Part shown: positions 15,322 through 24,231 of the stretch, one piece after another
How the letters are laid out: each line of letters starts with the position of its first letter
Position numbering within the stretch: position 1 is the stretch's first letter
Assembly (NCBI GenBank): GCA_011389885.1
Contig: JAABTK010000018.1
Location: 1 to 64,000, forward strand
Length of the DNA: 64,000 nt
Direction of reading: 5' to 3'
DNA from: Gammaproteobacteria bacterium
GTDB taxonomy: Bacteria > Pseudomonadota > Gammaproteobacteria > Chromatiales > Chromatiaceae
Program-made: the position numbers and the translations under genes
The notes under the pieces: model-generated
Seen by the model: the letters and a program-made list of their open reading frames with translations, nothing else
What the model was told of the DNA's origin: nothing
Database searches by the model: none

Positions 15322-17145
15322 ATGAACGACCCTGAAAGCACCTTTGATCACAAGGCTTTTTTGAGCACCCTGACCCATCGCCCCGGGGTCTATCGCATGC
15401 TCGACGCCGCGGGTCAGGTGCTCTATGTGGGCAAGGCGCGGGATTTGAAGCGGCGGGTGGGCAGCTATTTCACCCGGGCGCTGAACGAGCGGATTCAGCT
15501 CATGGTGTCCCAAATCCGCTCTATTGAGGTCACGGTGGTGCATACCGAGGGCGAGGCCTTGATCCTGGAGAATAACCTGATCAAGGCCCTCAAGCCGCGC
15601 TACAACGTGCTGCTGCGCGACGACAAGGGCTATCCCTCGATCTTTCTGTCGGCGGACGCCTTCCCCCGGCTCGGCTTCCACCGCGGGGCGCGCAAGGCCA
15701 AGGGGCGCTATTTCGGACCCTATCCCAGCGGCGGCTCCATCCGCGAGACCCTGCGCCTGATGCAAAAGCTGTTTCCGGTGCGCCAGTGCGAAGACAGCTT
15801 CTATCAAAACCGCTCCCGGCCCTGCCTGCAATACCAAATCCAGCGCTGCACCGCGCCCTGCGTGGGCTATATCAGCGAGGCCGACTACGCCAAGGACGTG
15901 CAGGACGCGGAACGGTTCCTGGAGGGCAAGGCCAGCCAGGTGATCGACGACCTGGTGGCGCGCATGGAGAAGGCGGCGGCCGAGCTGGCGTTCGAGCGGG
16001 CGGCCCACTATCGGGATCAAATCGCCCGCCTGCGGCGGGTGCAGGAGCGGCAATACGTCAGCGGCGAGCGCGGTGATCTGGACATCCTGGCCTGTGCGGT
16101 CAGCCCCGGCGCGGCCTGCGTGCAGTTGTTCTTCATCCGCGGCGGGCGCAACCTGGGCAATAAGGCGTTCTTTCCCAAGACCCCCCAGGGCGAGGAGGCG
16201 GACAGCATCCTAAACGCCTTCATCGGCCAATACTACCCGGGCAAGACCATCCCGCGGGAGATCGTGGTCGATGCGGAGCCCACCGAGCGGGAATTATTGG
16301 AACAGGCCCTGTCCGCCGAGGCCGGGCGCCAGGTGCGCATCCTGGCCCGGGTGCGCAGCGAGCGCGCCCGCTGGTTGCAGATGGCGCAGCAGAACGCCGC
16401 CCTGGCCCTGCGCGCCCGCCTCGCCAGCCGCGCCGGCATGCAGGGGCGGCTCGAAGACCTGCAACAGGCCTTCGGACTGCCCGAGGCGCCGGCGCGCATG
16501 GAATGCTTCGATATCAGCCATACCGGCGGCGAGCGCACCGTGGCCTCCTGCGTGGTGTTCGATGAACAGGGGCCGCTGAAGTCCGACTACCGGCGCTTCA
16601 ATATCGAGGGCATCCAGCCCGGCGACGACTATGCCGCCATGCAGCAGGCCCTCACGCGGCGCTACACCCGCCTGCAATCCGGCGAGGGCAAGCTGCCGGA
16701 TATCCTATTTATCGACGGCGGCAAGGGCCAGCTCGGCATGGCCGAAGCGGTGTTGGAGGAACTGGCGGTGAACGGCGTAACCCTAATCGGCGTGGCCAAG
16801 GGACCGGAGCGGCGGCCGGGCCTGGAACAACTCTTCTTGTCCGGTCAAAAGCAGGCCATTATACTGCCAGGGAACTCTCCGGCCCTGCACCTGATCCAAC
16901 AGATCCGGGACGAGGCCCATCGTTTCGCCATCACCGGCCACCGCAACCGCCGGGACCAAGGGCGGCGCAATTCCACGCTAGAGGAGATCCCCGGCGTGGG
17001 GTCCAAGCGCCGTCAGCGCCTGCTCAAGCAATTCGGCGGACTGCAAGAGCTGGCCCGGGCCGGAGTGGAAGACATCGCCCGGGTGGACGGCATCAGCCGC
17101 ACCCTGGCGGAGAAGATCTACGAAACCTTTCATGGCGCCGAATAG
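15322..17145 (+). CDS. uvrC: Excinuclease ABC subunit C
   Basis: A 607-residue nuclease of nucleotide excision repair that makes both incisions around a UvrAB-marked lesion. The N-terminal GIY-YIG domain is seen in PGVYRMLDAAGQVLYVGKAR. A Cys-rich segment (RQCEDSFYQNRSRPCLQYQI) follows, then a UvrB-binding UVR motif near AAAELAFERAAHYRDQIARL. The RNase H-like C-terminal nuclease has MECFDISHTGGE and FIDGGKGQLG with catalytic Asp residues. Terminal helix-hairpin-helix motifs follow (IPGVGSKRRQRLLKQFG). Length is as expected for the family. pgsA follows after 9 bp. Confidence 0.96.
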   Translation: MNDPESTFDHKAFLSTLTHRPGVYRMLDAAGQVLYVGKARDLKRRVGSYFTRALNERIQLMVSQIRSIEVTVVHTEGEALILENNLIKALKPRYNVLLRDDKGYPSIFLSADAFPRLGFHRGARKAKGRYFGPYPSGGSIRETLRLMQKLFPVRQCEDSFYQNRSRPCLQYQIQRCTAPCVGYISEADYAKDVQDAERFLEGKASQVIDDLVARMEKAAAELAFERAAHYRDQIARLRRVQERQYVSGERGDLDILACAVSPGAACVQLFFIRGGRNLGNKAFFPKTPQGEEADSILNAFIGQYYPGKTIPREIVVDAEPTERELLEQALSAEAGRQVRILARVRSERARWLQMAQQNAALALRARLASRAGMQGRLEDLQQAFGLPEAPARMECFDISHTGGERTVASCVVFDEQGPLKSDYRRFNIEGIQPGDDYAAMQQALTRRYTRLQSGEGKLPDILFIDGGKGQLGMAEAVLEELAVNGVTLIGVAKGPERRPGLEQLFLSGQKQAIILPGNSPALHLIQQIRDEAHRFAITGHRNRRDQGRRNSTLEEIPGVGSKRRQRLLKQFGGLQELARAGVEDIARVDGISRTLAEKIYETFHGAE

Positions 17146-17154
17146 GCCGATTCA

Positions 17155-17712
17155 ATGTTGTTGAATATCCCCAATCTGCTGACCCTGCTGCGCATCGCGA
17201 TGATTCCGGTGCTGATCGGCGTGTTTTACCTGGACTGCCCGCTGTGCCACATCATCAGCGCGGCGATCTTCGGCTTGGCCGCGGTCACCGACTGGCTGGA
17301 CGGCTATCTGGCCCGAAAGCTGGAGCAGTCCTCGCCCTTCGGGGCCTTTTTGGACCCGGTGGCGGATAAATTGATGGTGGCCGCCGCGCTGGTGCTGTTG
17401 GTGGAGGCCAATCCCAGCCCCTTATTGGCGGTGCCGGCCATCATCATCATCGGCCGCGAGATCACCGTCTCCGCGCTGCGTGAATGGATGGCCGAACTCG
17501 GCGCCCGGGCCAAGGTGGCGGTCTCGGTAGTCGGCAAGTTCAAGACCACCCTGCAAATGATCGCCATCCTGCTGCTGATCTATCGCGAGCCGCTTTTGGG
17601 CCTGCCCGTGTTCGAGATCGGCTATCTGTTGCTCTACATCGCGGCCATCCTCACCCTGTGGTCCATGTTCGTCTACCTCAAGGCCGCCTGGCCCAGCCTG
17701 CGGGGCGACTAG
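17155..17712 (+). CDS. pgsA: CDP-diacylglycerol--glycerol-3-phosphate 3-phosphatidyltransferase
   Basis: A 185-residue inner-membrane enzyme making phosphatidylglycerol phosphate, the first committed step to phosphatidylglycerol and cardiolipin. The CDP-alcohol phosphotransferase motif D-G-x2-A-R-x8-G-x3-D-x3-D is complete, in DWLDGYLARKLEQS then FGAFLDPVADKLM. Several hydrophobic helices follow. It lies 9 bp after uvrC in the conserved gacA-uvrC-pgsA cluster. Confidence 0.95.
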   Translation: MLLNIPNLLTLLRIAMIPVLIGVFYLDCPLCHIISAAIFGLAAVTDWLDGYLARKLEQSSPFGAFLDPVADKLMVAAALVLLVEANPSPLLAVPAIIIIGREITVSALREWMAELGARAKVAVSVVGKFKTTLQMIAILLLIYREPLLGLPVFEIGYLLLYIAAILTLWSMFVYLKAAWPSLRGD

Positions 17713-18344
17713 TTCGGCTGCGCCTGGAGCGAAGTGGGTATTCGCGTCCATTTGCGGTTCAATGGCCCGCTTCGGCTCGGTCCCGCACGCACGCGTCCAA
17801 GCGGTGCGCCTCGTTCCTCGGCGCAGCCTATTCCTGGCACGCGTCGATCGGCGCCGAAGGCCCGCTCTCGCCAAGACGCAAAGGGCGCCAAGAAAAAACC
17901 TTTTCTTCTCTGCGCCCTCTGCGGTTCTCCGCGGGCTCTGCGTTCCAAGAGCGCCTGGGGTGTTTCCGAAACTTAGGCGCGGCTGTACTAGCGCGCCGGC
18001 GCACCCATAACAGCTTGGGAGCGCAGGGGGCGCAGGGGGCGCAGAGGACCGCAGAGGACCGCAGAGGGCCGCAGAGGACCGCAGAGGGCGCGGAGGGGGT
18101 TTTGGTTGTATGGTTCCCAGGCCCCGGCGCGGGAACCCATCCCGGGGCGCTCCAGCGCCGCTGGGTCAGGCTGAGAGGGCCGGCCTGCCGGGGTCCCGTC
18201 GGTGCAGAGCGCCTGGAGCTGCATTCCCACGCTGGGGCGTGGGAACGATAGTGGAGGCGTTGCCAAGCCCTGCCGGGTAACGCGAAATGGGGCGGAAGAA
18301 CGGGAGGACGGAAGAGCGACACGGAAAATAATCGTCATAGACGC
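17713..18344. repeat. Repeat-rich intergenic region with GCAGAGG-type sequences
   Basis: No gene supported. About 17875-17950 has the dispersed family word CTGCGCCCTCTGCGGTTCTC and its relatives. About 18019-18100 is a tandem array of GCGCAGGG/CCGCAGAGGA-like 10-12-bp units, roughly seven in a row. The remainder (18110-18340) includes CCAGCGCCGCTGG-like short palindromes but nothing identifiable. Confidence 0.6.
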
Positions 18345-18372
18345 TTGACGGACCGAAAATCGGCCGTATAAT
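18345..18372 (+). promoter_or_regulatory. Sigma-70 promoter of the tRNA cluster
   Basis: TTGACG (18345-18350), a 16-bp spacer, and a perfect TATAAT (18367-18372), followed by a GC-rich discriminator. The first tRNA begins 18 bp further on. It is the clearest promoter in the window. Confidence 0.85.
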
Positions 18373-18390
18373 ACGCGCCATTGAAACACA

Positions 18391-18466
<76 letters not shown>

Positions 18467-18488
18467 AATTCCTAAGGCTGTTGGCGGC

Positions 18489-18517
18489 AATTCTTATGCC
18501 AAGATGGTATAAGAATT
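18489..18517. other. Perfect inverted repeat between tRNA-Gly and tRNA-Cys
   Basis: AATTCTTAT...ATAAGAATT with inner GCC/GGT around AAGAT: a 9-bp perfect stem extendable to 12 with one G-T pair. It is AT-rich in a GC-rich genome. It is probably an RNA processing or partial termination structure, or a protein-binding palindrome. Confidence 0.5.
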
Positions 18518-18535
18518 TCTAGAAATAGCCTAAAG

Positions 18536-18561
18536 CCCCGGCCGCCACACCGGGGTTTTTT
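18536..18561 (+). terminator. Intrinsic terminator after tRNA-Gly
   Basis: CCCCGG, an 8-base loop, CCGGGG and then TTTTTT: a textbook rho-independent terminator. Readthrough or a separate promoter would be needed for the tRNA-Cys and tRNA-Leu genes downstream. Confidence 0.85.
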
Positions 18562-18620
18562 CGTCCTAGGGGGTGGAAACATCCTCGGCGATGCGGGATA
18601 CTCCACCCTGCAAGTTCAAT

Positions 18621-18694
18621 GGCTGAGTGGCAGAGTGGTTATGCAGCGGCCTGCAAAGCCGTGTACCTCGGTTCGATTCCGGGCTCAGCCTCCA
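18621..18694 (+). tRNA. tRNA-Cys(GCA)
   Basis: Acceptor GGCTGAG/CTCAGCC, anticodon loop CTGCAAA (anticodon GCA), T-loop GGTTCGATTCC, and encoded CCA at 18692-18694. Confidence 0.95.
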
Positions 18695-18715
18695 ATCCCT
18701 CCCGCACGACACCTT

Positions 18716-18803
18716 GCCCGGGTGGCGGAATTGGTAGACGCAGCGGACTTAAAATCCGCCGGTTATTGCAACCGTGCCGGTTCGAGTCCGGCCCTGGGCA
18801 CCA
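18716..18803 (+). tRNA. tRNA-Leu(TAA)
   Basis: An 88-nt class II tRNA: acceptor GCCCGGG with its partner CCTGGGC, anticodon loop CTTAAAA (anticodon TAA), a variable arm around CGGTTATTGCAACCG, T-loop GGTTCGAGTCC, and encoded CCA at 18801-18803. Confidence 0.95.
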
Positions 18804-19446
18804 AGTAAATCAAAACCGATCATACTGCATGGCTGCCTTGCAATGGCTATATGGCGCTTGGGCGCTTCTCCGGCCTTAAACACCGCGTCGGATGCGCCTT
18901 CCGCACGGTCCTTCCGCTTAAACTAGCTCACGGGTAATGCCACGCAGGTATCCGGCGCTTGATTGCCGTGAAGTGAAGCGCATTCTGCGCAACCTCCTGT
19001 TCGAAGAACGGCCGCAAGACGGGACTTCAAACCAGCATTTCGTAAAAGCGCGATGGGCAAAGGCGCTCCCCCGGCCATTGGTTTTGGTCGCGATCTATCA
19101 GCGCCGTGCCCATCACAGGCGCCCTACGCGGTCTAAGGAGAAGAACCACAAATGGACACGAATTTCTGCTCCGCGGGTTCTCGGGGTCCTATTTCGCTTT
19201 GGCGTCCTTTGCGCCTCCTTCGCGTCCTTTGCGTTATTTCATTAAACCCTTCAGCCCCGGCGTTCGAGTAAAAAAGTCGGATAGGACGCGCCGAGCGCCG
19301 CGAGGCGCATCACAAAGCCGAAGCGATGCGTCCTCTGCGGTTCTCCGCGTGCTCTGCGTTTCGAGAGCGCCTGGGTGGTTTCCGATACTTAGGCGCAGCT
19401 GTATAGGCAAGACCCCAAGCCGGGCGATGGCCTCAATTTGAGCCGC
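18804..19446. other. Gene-poor region with toxin relic and dispersed repeats
   Basis: The only gene trace is a HicA-like fragment at 18937-19050. About 19165-19240 and 19315-19375 carry members of the GCGCCTCC/CTCTGCG dispersed repeat family. Nothing else is recognisable. Confidence 0.5.
18937..19050 (+). pseudogene. Truncated HicA-like toxin
   Basis: From ATG 18937: MPRRYPALDCREVKRILRNL, then LFEERPQDGTSNQHFVKA. The spacing of the L-x-x-R-E-V-x-R-I-L helix and the G-[TS]-x-x-H-F segment resembles HicA mRNA interferases (catalytic His in G-S-H). The expected second half, and any HicB partner, are missing; repeat sequence follows. Confidence 0.5.
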
Positions 19447-20049
19447 TCAAAGATTCCGGGTGCAGCGGTAGAGTGCGATTTCGCCGAGTATATTGGGGAA
19501 ATAGCGAATCACCGGCTGGTCGCGATGGGCGTAGTCCACCACCAGGCGCTCCTGGATGCGGATGTTGAGTTTGCGGCACAGGTCTTCAAAGTCGTTCAGG
19601 GTGCAGAGGTGGATGTTTTCGGTCTCGTACCAGGCCGCCGGCAGGTGGCGGGAGACGGGCATGTGGCCGGCGAGGCCGATCTGCAGGCGGTTTTTCCAGT
19701 AGGCGAAGTTGGGGATGGTGACGATGCCCTCGTGGCCCACGCGCAGCATTTCCTGCAACAGGCGGTCGGGGAAGTTCACCGCTTGCAGGGTTTGGGTCAT
19801 GATCACATAGTCAAAGGCCTGGTCGTGGAAATTATTCAGGCCTTGGTCCAGGTCCTGCTGGATGACGTTAACCCCGTTGTGTACGCACTGGATGATGTTT
19901 TCCGGGTCGATCTCCAGGCCGTAGCCCTCTACCTGAAGTTCATCGCGCAGCAGTTGCAATAGGGTGCCGTCGCCGCAGCCGAGGTCGAGCACCCGCGAAT
20001 GGGGTTTAATCCACTTCTTGATTAGGGCGATGTCGGGACGAATACTCAT
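19447..20049 (-). CDS. metW: MetW methionine biosynthesis protein
   Basis: A 200-residue class I methyltransferase-fold protein with the SAM-binding motif [12 protein letters not shown]. In proteobacteria MetW pairs with MetX and, in some species, is required for MetX to work with succinyl-CoA. The ATG overlaps the metX stop by four bases, so the two are coupled. The central segment [20 protein letters not shown] and [14 protein letters not shown] are family-typical. Confidence 0.93.
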   Translation of the reverse strand: MSIRPDIALIKKWIKPHSRVLDLGCGDGTLLQLLRDELQVEGYGLEIDPENIIQCVHNGVNVIQQDLDQGLNNFHDQAFDYVIMTQTLQAVNFPDRLLQEMLRVGHEGIVTIPNFAYWKNRLQIGLAGHMPVSRHLPAAWYETENIHLCTLNDFEDLCRKLNIRIQERLVVDYAHRDQPVIRYFPNILGEIALYRCTRNL

Positions 20050-21197
20050 GCGGCGGCCCCTTCCTGCTCGATGCGCGCCATGTAGGCGCGCAGCACCTCG
20101 TGGTAGTAGGTGATAGGCATTAAAAAGGCGTCGTGGCCGTGATTGGCCTCCACCTCGGCGTAGGTGACGGCGCGACGGGCATCCACCAGGGCCTGCACGA
20201 TTTCCCCCGAGCGGGCGGGCGAGAAGCGCCAGTCGCTGGTGAAGGCGATGACCAGGAATTTGGCTTGGGCGCGGCGCAGGGCGGCCACCAGGTTGTCGTT
20301 GAATTCCGCCGCCGGGTCGAAGTAGTCCAGGGCCTTGGTCATTAGCAGGTAGGTGTTGGCGTCGAAGCGGTCCACGAAGGAGGTGCCCTGATAACGCAGG
20401 TAGCTCTCGACCTGAAACTCTACGTCGAAGCCGTAGCCGAGGCGGCCCTGTTTGAGTTCGCGGCCGAATTTGGCGCGCATGGCGTCGTCTGAAAGGTAGG
20501 TGATGTGGCCCAGCATGCGGGCCAGCATCAGGCCGCGCCGGGGCACGGTGTCGTGTTCGTAAAAGTGGCCGCCGTGGAATTCGGGGTCGGACAGGATGGC
20601 CTGGCGCGCGACCTCGTTAAAGCCGATGTTTTGGGCCGATAGGCGGGGTGCGGCGGCGATGGCGAAACAGTGGCGCAGGGCGTCGGGGTAGTCGATGGCC
20701 CATTGGATGGCCTGCATGCCGCCGAGGCTGCCGCCGATCACCGCCGCCCATTGGTCGATGCCTAGGTGTCGCATCAGGCGGTGTTGGGTCGTGACCCAGT
20801 CTTTCACCGTGACGAAGGGGAAGTCGGGGCCGTAGCGGCGGCCGGTCTCGGGGTTTAGGTCGCTGGGGCCGGTGGAGCCGTTGCAGCCGCCGAGGTTGTT
20901 GCTGGAAACGATGAAAAAGCGGTTGGTGTCGAAGGGCTTGCCGGGGCCGATGGCGCTGTCCCACCAGCCGGGTTTGCGCTCGTCCATGCTGTGGTAGCCC
21001 GCGGCGTGGTGGTGGCCGGAGAGGGCGTGACAGATCAGGATGGCGTTGTCGCGGCGTGAGTTGAGTTGGCCATAGGTTTCATAGACCAATTCGTAGCGGG
21101 GCAGGGTATGACCGCAGACGAGATCGATGGGTTCTTCGAAAACCGCTTGCCGGGGCTCGATCAGCCCTACGGAGTCGGCCGGGATCTGTTCTGGCAT
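20046..21197 (-). CDS. metX: Homoserine O-acyltransferase
   Basis: A 383-residue alpha/beta hydrolase catalysing the first step of methionine synthesis by acylating homoserine. The nucleophile elbow is [12 protein letters not shown]; the late Asp and His are near [15 protein letters not shown]. Signature [12 protein letters not shown] and [20 protein letters not shown] are present. Operation with MetW is typical of succinyltransferase-type MetX, but acetyl versus succinyl specificity cannot be fixed from sequence by eye. 89 bp separate it from the GTPase upstream; I see no riboswitch there. Confidence 0.93.
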   Translation of the reverse strand: MPEQIPADSVGLIEPRQAVFEEPIDLVCGHTLPRYELVYETYGQLNSRRDNAILICHALSGHHHAAGYHSMDERKPGWWDSAIGPGKPFDTNRFFIVSSNNLGGCNGSTGPSDLNPETGRRYGPDFPFVTVKDWVTTQHRLMRHLGIDQWAAVIGGSLGGMQAIQWAIDYPDALRHCFAIAAAPRLSAQNIGFNEVARQAILSDPEFHGGHFYEHDTVPRRGLMLARMLGHITYLSDDAMRAKFGRELKQGRLGYGFDVEFQVESYLRYQGTSFVDRFDANTYLLMTKALDYFDPAAEFNDNLVAALRRAQAKFLVIAFTSDWRFSPARSGEIVQALVDARRAVTYAEVEANHGHDAFLMPITYYHEVLRAYMARIEQEGAAA

Positions 21198-21286
21198 GGA
21201 CGCTCGCGTTGGTGTCTGAAGATTAAAGATTGGCTAGTGTAGGCGTTACCGCCGTTGCGCGCAAAGGTCAGCCGCGCCGGGCGGCC

Positions 21287-23263
21287 TCAAGAGGCGTCCC
21301 GCTTATGCACCAAGCGCGGCTTGGGTTGCTCGCGTTCGGAGATCGGGAAGGCGTCGTTGAGGCTGTTGTGCATGTTGCGCAAGGCGGTGAGCTGACGGCT
21401 GACGGCGCTGTATTGCTTTTGCAGCTCCTTCATGCGGACCTTTAGGGTGTCGCGGGAGCGGCTGATGCGTTGCAGGTCTTGCAGGTGTTGCTCGATATGC
21501 TCCTTGTGGTCTTTGATCTGATGCACCAGCGGGTCGAGTGCGGAGCTGGTCCAGCTATCGACCTCTTCTGCGGCCTCGTCGAAGATCTTGCGCGCCTCGC
21601 TCACCAGCGCAGTGAAGAAGCGCTTGACCACGAAGTGTTTTTCCGTGATCGCCATCACCGGGCTCTTGCGGAACACCTCGGCCTCTTGGTAAAGCATTTC
21701 CAGCGCCACCCGGTAACGCATGACGGATAGCATCTTGGGCTGAGCCACGGAAAAGTCGTGCTCGGTTTGGAAGTGGCGGTAAATGCTGCGGATCAGCTTG
21801 CGCGTCTGCTCGGATTTGTCCACCAGCTCCTGCATCTGCACCCGCAGGCTCTCGAACAGCCGGCGCATATTGCTGCGCAGGCCGTGCGTGGTCCAGTTGC
21901 CGCTCATCTTCTCGCGCATGGTTTCGAGGTGGGCCTCCATGGCCTTTTGATCGAAGGTCTGGCGCAGCTCGCGCATCTGTTGCGCCAGCACCTTGCGGCT
22001 GGTCTGGAAGCTGCTGACGTTCTTGAGGTAGGTCGCCTGACCCGTGCGCGCCTCTTGCATCATGTGCTCGATGACGCCCTGGCTCTTGCCGCTGATCTGG
22101 CGCAGCTCGTCCTGCTGGAGCTTGATGCGGTTGAGCTTTGAGGCCACCACGCCGTAGCTGTTTTCCACCATGTTGGAGACGCCGGCGATGATGGTGTCCT
22201 GCACGATGCGTTGGCGCGAGTCCAGGATGTCGCGCGCGAGGTAGTCCTCCAGCGCCCGCAGGCGGCTGCGCTCAAGCAGTTTGTTGTCTTTACGCACCTT
22301 GGCCAACAGGCCCTTTTGCGCCGATACCGGGAACACCGCGGTTTCTTCGATGCCCAGGATGTCGGCCGTGTCGCGGCGCTGCTTCTTCACCGTCTCGGAG
22401 ATCCTGAGGTCGTTGCTCAGTTCGTCCCACAGGGTGTCGATCTTGTTCAACACCACCATCAGACCCTGCTTGCGCTTGCTGTGAAAGCCCTTGATGTGGT
22501 GGCGCCACATCTCCAGGTCGGTCTTGGTGACCCCGGTGTCGGCCGCCAGCACGAACAGGATGGCCTGGGACGAGGGGAGCATATTCAGGGTCAGCTCCGG
22601 CTCGCTGCCCAGGGCGTTTAATCCCGGCGTATCGAGGATCGCCAGGCCCTGCTTGAGCAGCGGGTGGGGGAAGCTGATCAGGGCGTGTCGCCACTTGGGG
22701 ATGTCCACATGGGTGGGCGTGACGCTTTGGTGTTCATACAGCTCGCGGTCGTACAGGCCCAGGCGCTTGGCTTCGGTGACCGGCGCCCGGCGGGTCTGCA
22801 CCACCTCGCGCAGGGTGTGTTCCATTTGGGTCACCGAATCGGGGTCCAGCGGATAGGTCACCCAGCGGTCCGTCTGCTTGCGCAGGTCGTGCAGGCTCAT
22901 CTCCGAGAGCCGGGTCTCGATCGGCAGCAGCCGCACATAGGCCTGATCGACCTGGTGGTCGTAAAAGATCTCGGTGGGGCACATGGTGGTGCGCCCGGCG
23001 GCCGAGGGCAGCAGACGCTTGCCGTAGTTGGCGAAGAAGATGGCGTTAATCAGCTCGGTCTTGCCGCGGGAGAATTCGGCGATGAAGGTCACCGTGAGGC
23101 GCTCGCTTTGCAACGCGCCCAGGCTTTCCTCGATCAGCTTTTCACTGGCATCGGTGGCCAAATGGTAGCGGCTCAACCATTTGCGGTATTCGCTGATGGT
23201 CTGAACCAGTTGAGTCTTCCATTGCTCATAGGTCCGGATCTGTTGTTCCAACCGAGAAGTCAT
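21287..23263 (-). CDS. Dynamin-like GTPase (dynamin family protein)
   Basis: A 658-residue large GTPase of the bacterial dynamin-like type. G1 is AEFSRGKTEL (residues 62-71), with Ala where the first P-loop Gly is usual. G2 is near RTTMCPTEI, G3 is DTPGLNALG and G4 is LNKID. The rest is predicted helical and coiled coil (stalk-like), ending in a basic tail. Such proteins remodel or sense membranes; the specific role here is unknown. The start at ATG 23263 (MTSRLEQQI) is preferred; the 29 residues upstream in the open frame look non-coding. It is a single gene without a second DLP partner, transcribed toward metXW. Confidence 0.8.
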   Translation of the reverse strand: MTSRLEQQIRTYEQWKTQLVQTISEYRKWLSRYHLATDASEKLIEESLGALQSERLTVTFIAEFSRGKTELINAIFFANYGKRLLPSAAGRTTMCPTEIFYDHQVDQAYVRLLPIETRLSEMSLHDLRKQTDRWVTYPLDPDSVTQMEHTLREVVQTRRAPVTEAKRLGLYDRELYEHQSVTPTHVDIPKWRHALISFPHPLLKQGLAILDTPGLNALGSEPELTLNMLPSSQAILFVLAADTGVTKTDLEMWRHHIKGFHSKRKQGLMVVLNKIDTLWDELSNDLRISETVKKQRRDTADILGIEETAVFPVSAQKGLLAKVRKDNKLLERSRLRALEDYLARDILDSRQRIVQDTIIAGVSNMVENSYGVVASKLNRIKLQQDELRQISGKSQGVIEHMMQEARTGQATYLKNVSSFQTSRKVLAQQMRELRQTFDQKAMEAHLETMREKMSGNWTTHGLRSNMRRLFESLRVQMQELVDKSEQTRKLIRSIYRHFQTEHDFSVAQPKMLSVMRYRVALEMLYQEAEVFRKSPVMAITEKHFVVKRFFTALVSEARKIFDEAAEEVDSWTSSALDPLVHQIKDHKEHIEQHLQDLQRISRSRDTLKVRMKELQKQYSAVSRQLTALRNMHNSLNDAFPISEREQPKPRLVHKRDAS

Positions 23264-23353
23264 GCGGGCGCGCCGAGTCTGTGCCGAAATCCAAGAGTAA
23301 CCCCGATTATAGCCGAAAAATCCGCTTCCGCCGCTACAGAGTCTACGCAATGC

Positions 23354-23653
23354 TCAGCCGGGCAGATCCGGCGGCAGGGTTTGCGGGCCGCGGATGCGAA
23401 AAACCTTGTCGCGGGCGGTTTGCCCCGCCTCCAGCTCCACCCGGTTGCGGGCCACGCCGAAGGCCTGGGCCAGGAGCTGTTGCAAATGGGCGTTGGCCTT
23501 GCCGTCGGTCGGCGGGGCGGTGATGCGCACCTTGCAGCGCTCGCCATGCACCGCCAAAAAGGCATCGCTGCGGGCCTTGGGCTGCACCCGCAGGCGCAGC
23601 AGCAGGCTCTCGCCCTGCCACTGGTACCAGGCGCCGTCGATCCCCGGCGTCAT
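23354..23653 (-). CDS. yggU: YggU/DUF167 family protein
   Basis: A 99-residue member of the UPF0235 family. It has LRVQPKARSDAFLAVHGERC and VRITAPPTDGKANAHLQQLL, the conserved core with the PP-x-D-G-K-A-N motif. The biochemical role is not established. It overlaps the yggT stop by one base (TAATG) in the conserved proC-yggT-yggU order. Confidence 0.92.
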   Translation of the reverse strand: MTPGIDGAWYQWQGESLLLRLRVQPKARSDAFLAVHGERCKVRITAPPTDGKANAHLQQLLAQAFGVARNRVELEAGQTARDKVFRIRGPQTLPPDLPG

Positions 23654-24228
23654 TACAGCGGGCTGCCGGTGATCTGGCGCAACGGCGGCAGCAATAGCAT
23701 CTTCAGCAGCACGATGCCGATCATCACCAGCATCGGCGACAGGTCCAGCCCGGACATGGGCGGCAGCATGCGCCGGGCCGGGCTCAGCAGCGGTTCGGCC
23801 AAGTTGTCGAGCAGGGTCAGGGCCGGGTTGTAGGCCCCGGGGTTCACCCAGCTAATGATCACCTGAATCAGGATGATCACCAGGTACAGGTTCAACACCA
23901 GTTCGACTAAGGCCGGAATCGCCCACAGGAAGGCCCCGATAAAGTGAAAGCCGAGCCCGGCGATGGACACCACCAGCATCAGCTCCACCGCCTGCAACAC
24001 CCAAATCAGCACCAAAGAGGCGGTGTCTATGCCGCCCAGGCTCGGGATCACGCGGCGCATCGGACTCAACACCGGCGAGGTGACTTGGACGATAAACTGG
24101 GAAACCGGGTTGTAGAAATTGGCGCGCACCCATTGCAGCAGGAAGCGCAACAGCACCAGCAGGATGGCGGCGCCGAAGATCACCTGGATTAAAAAGATCG
24201 CCGGCGTGGCGAGGTATCCGGAGCCCAC
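23653..24228 (-). CDS. yggT: YggT family membrane protein
   Basis: A 191-residue protein with two tandem YGGT repeats. Each has a hydrophobic helix pair around a conserved segment: FYNPVSQFIVQVTSPVLSPM, and the second VNPGAYNPALTLLDNLAEPL followed by LSPARRMLP. It is an inner-membrane protein implicated in osmotic tolerance or cell-division-linked membrane functions in other organisms; its molecular activity is unclear. It lies 3 bp after proC. Confidence 0.92.
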   Translation of the reverse strand: MGSGYLATPAIFLIQVIFGAAILLVLLRFLLQWVRANFYNPVSQFIVQVTSPVLSPMRRVIPSLGGIDTASLVLIWVLQAVELMLVVSIAGLGFHFIGAFLWAIPALVELVLNLYLVIILIQVIISWVNPGAYNPALTLLDNLAEPLLSPARRMLPPMSGLDLSPMLVMIGIVLLKMLLLPPLRQITGSPL

Positions 24229-24231
24229 GGC

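Noticed and set aside
19447-21197. SAM riboswitch ahead of metXW
   Set aside because: The 89-bp leader upstream of metX is too short, and no SAM-aptamer core or terminator is visible.
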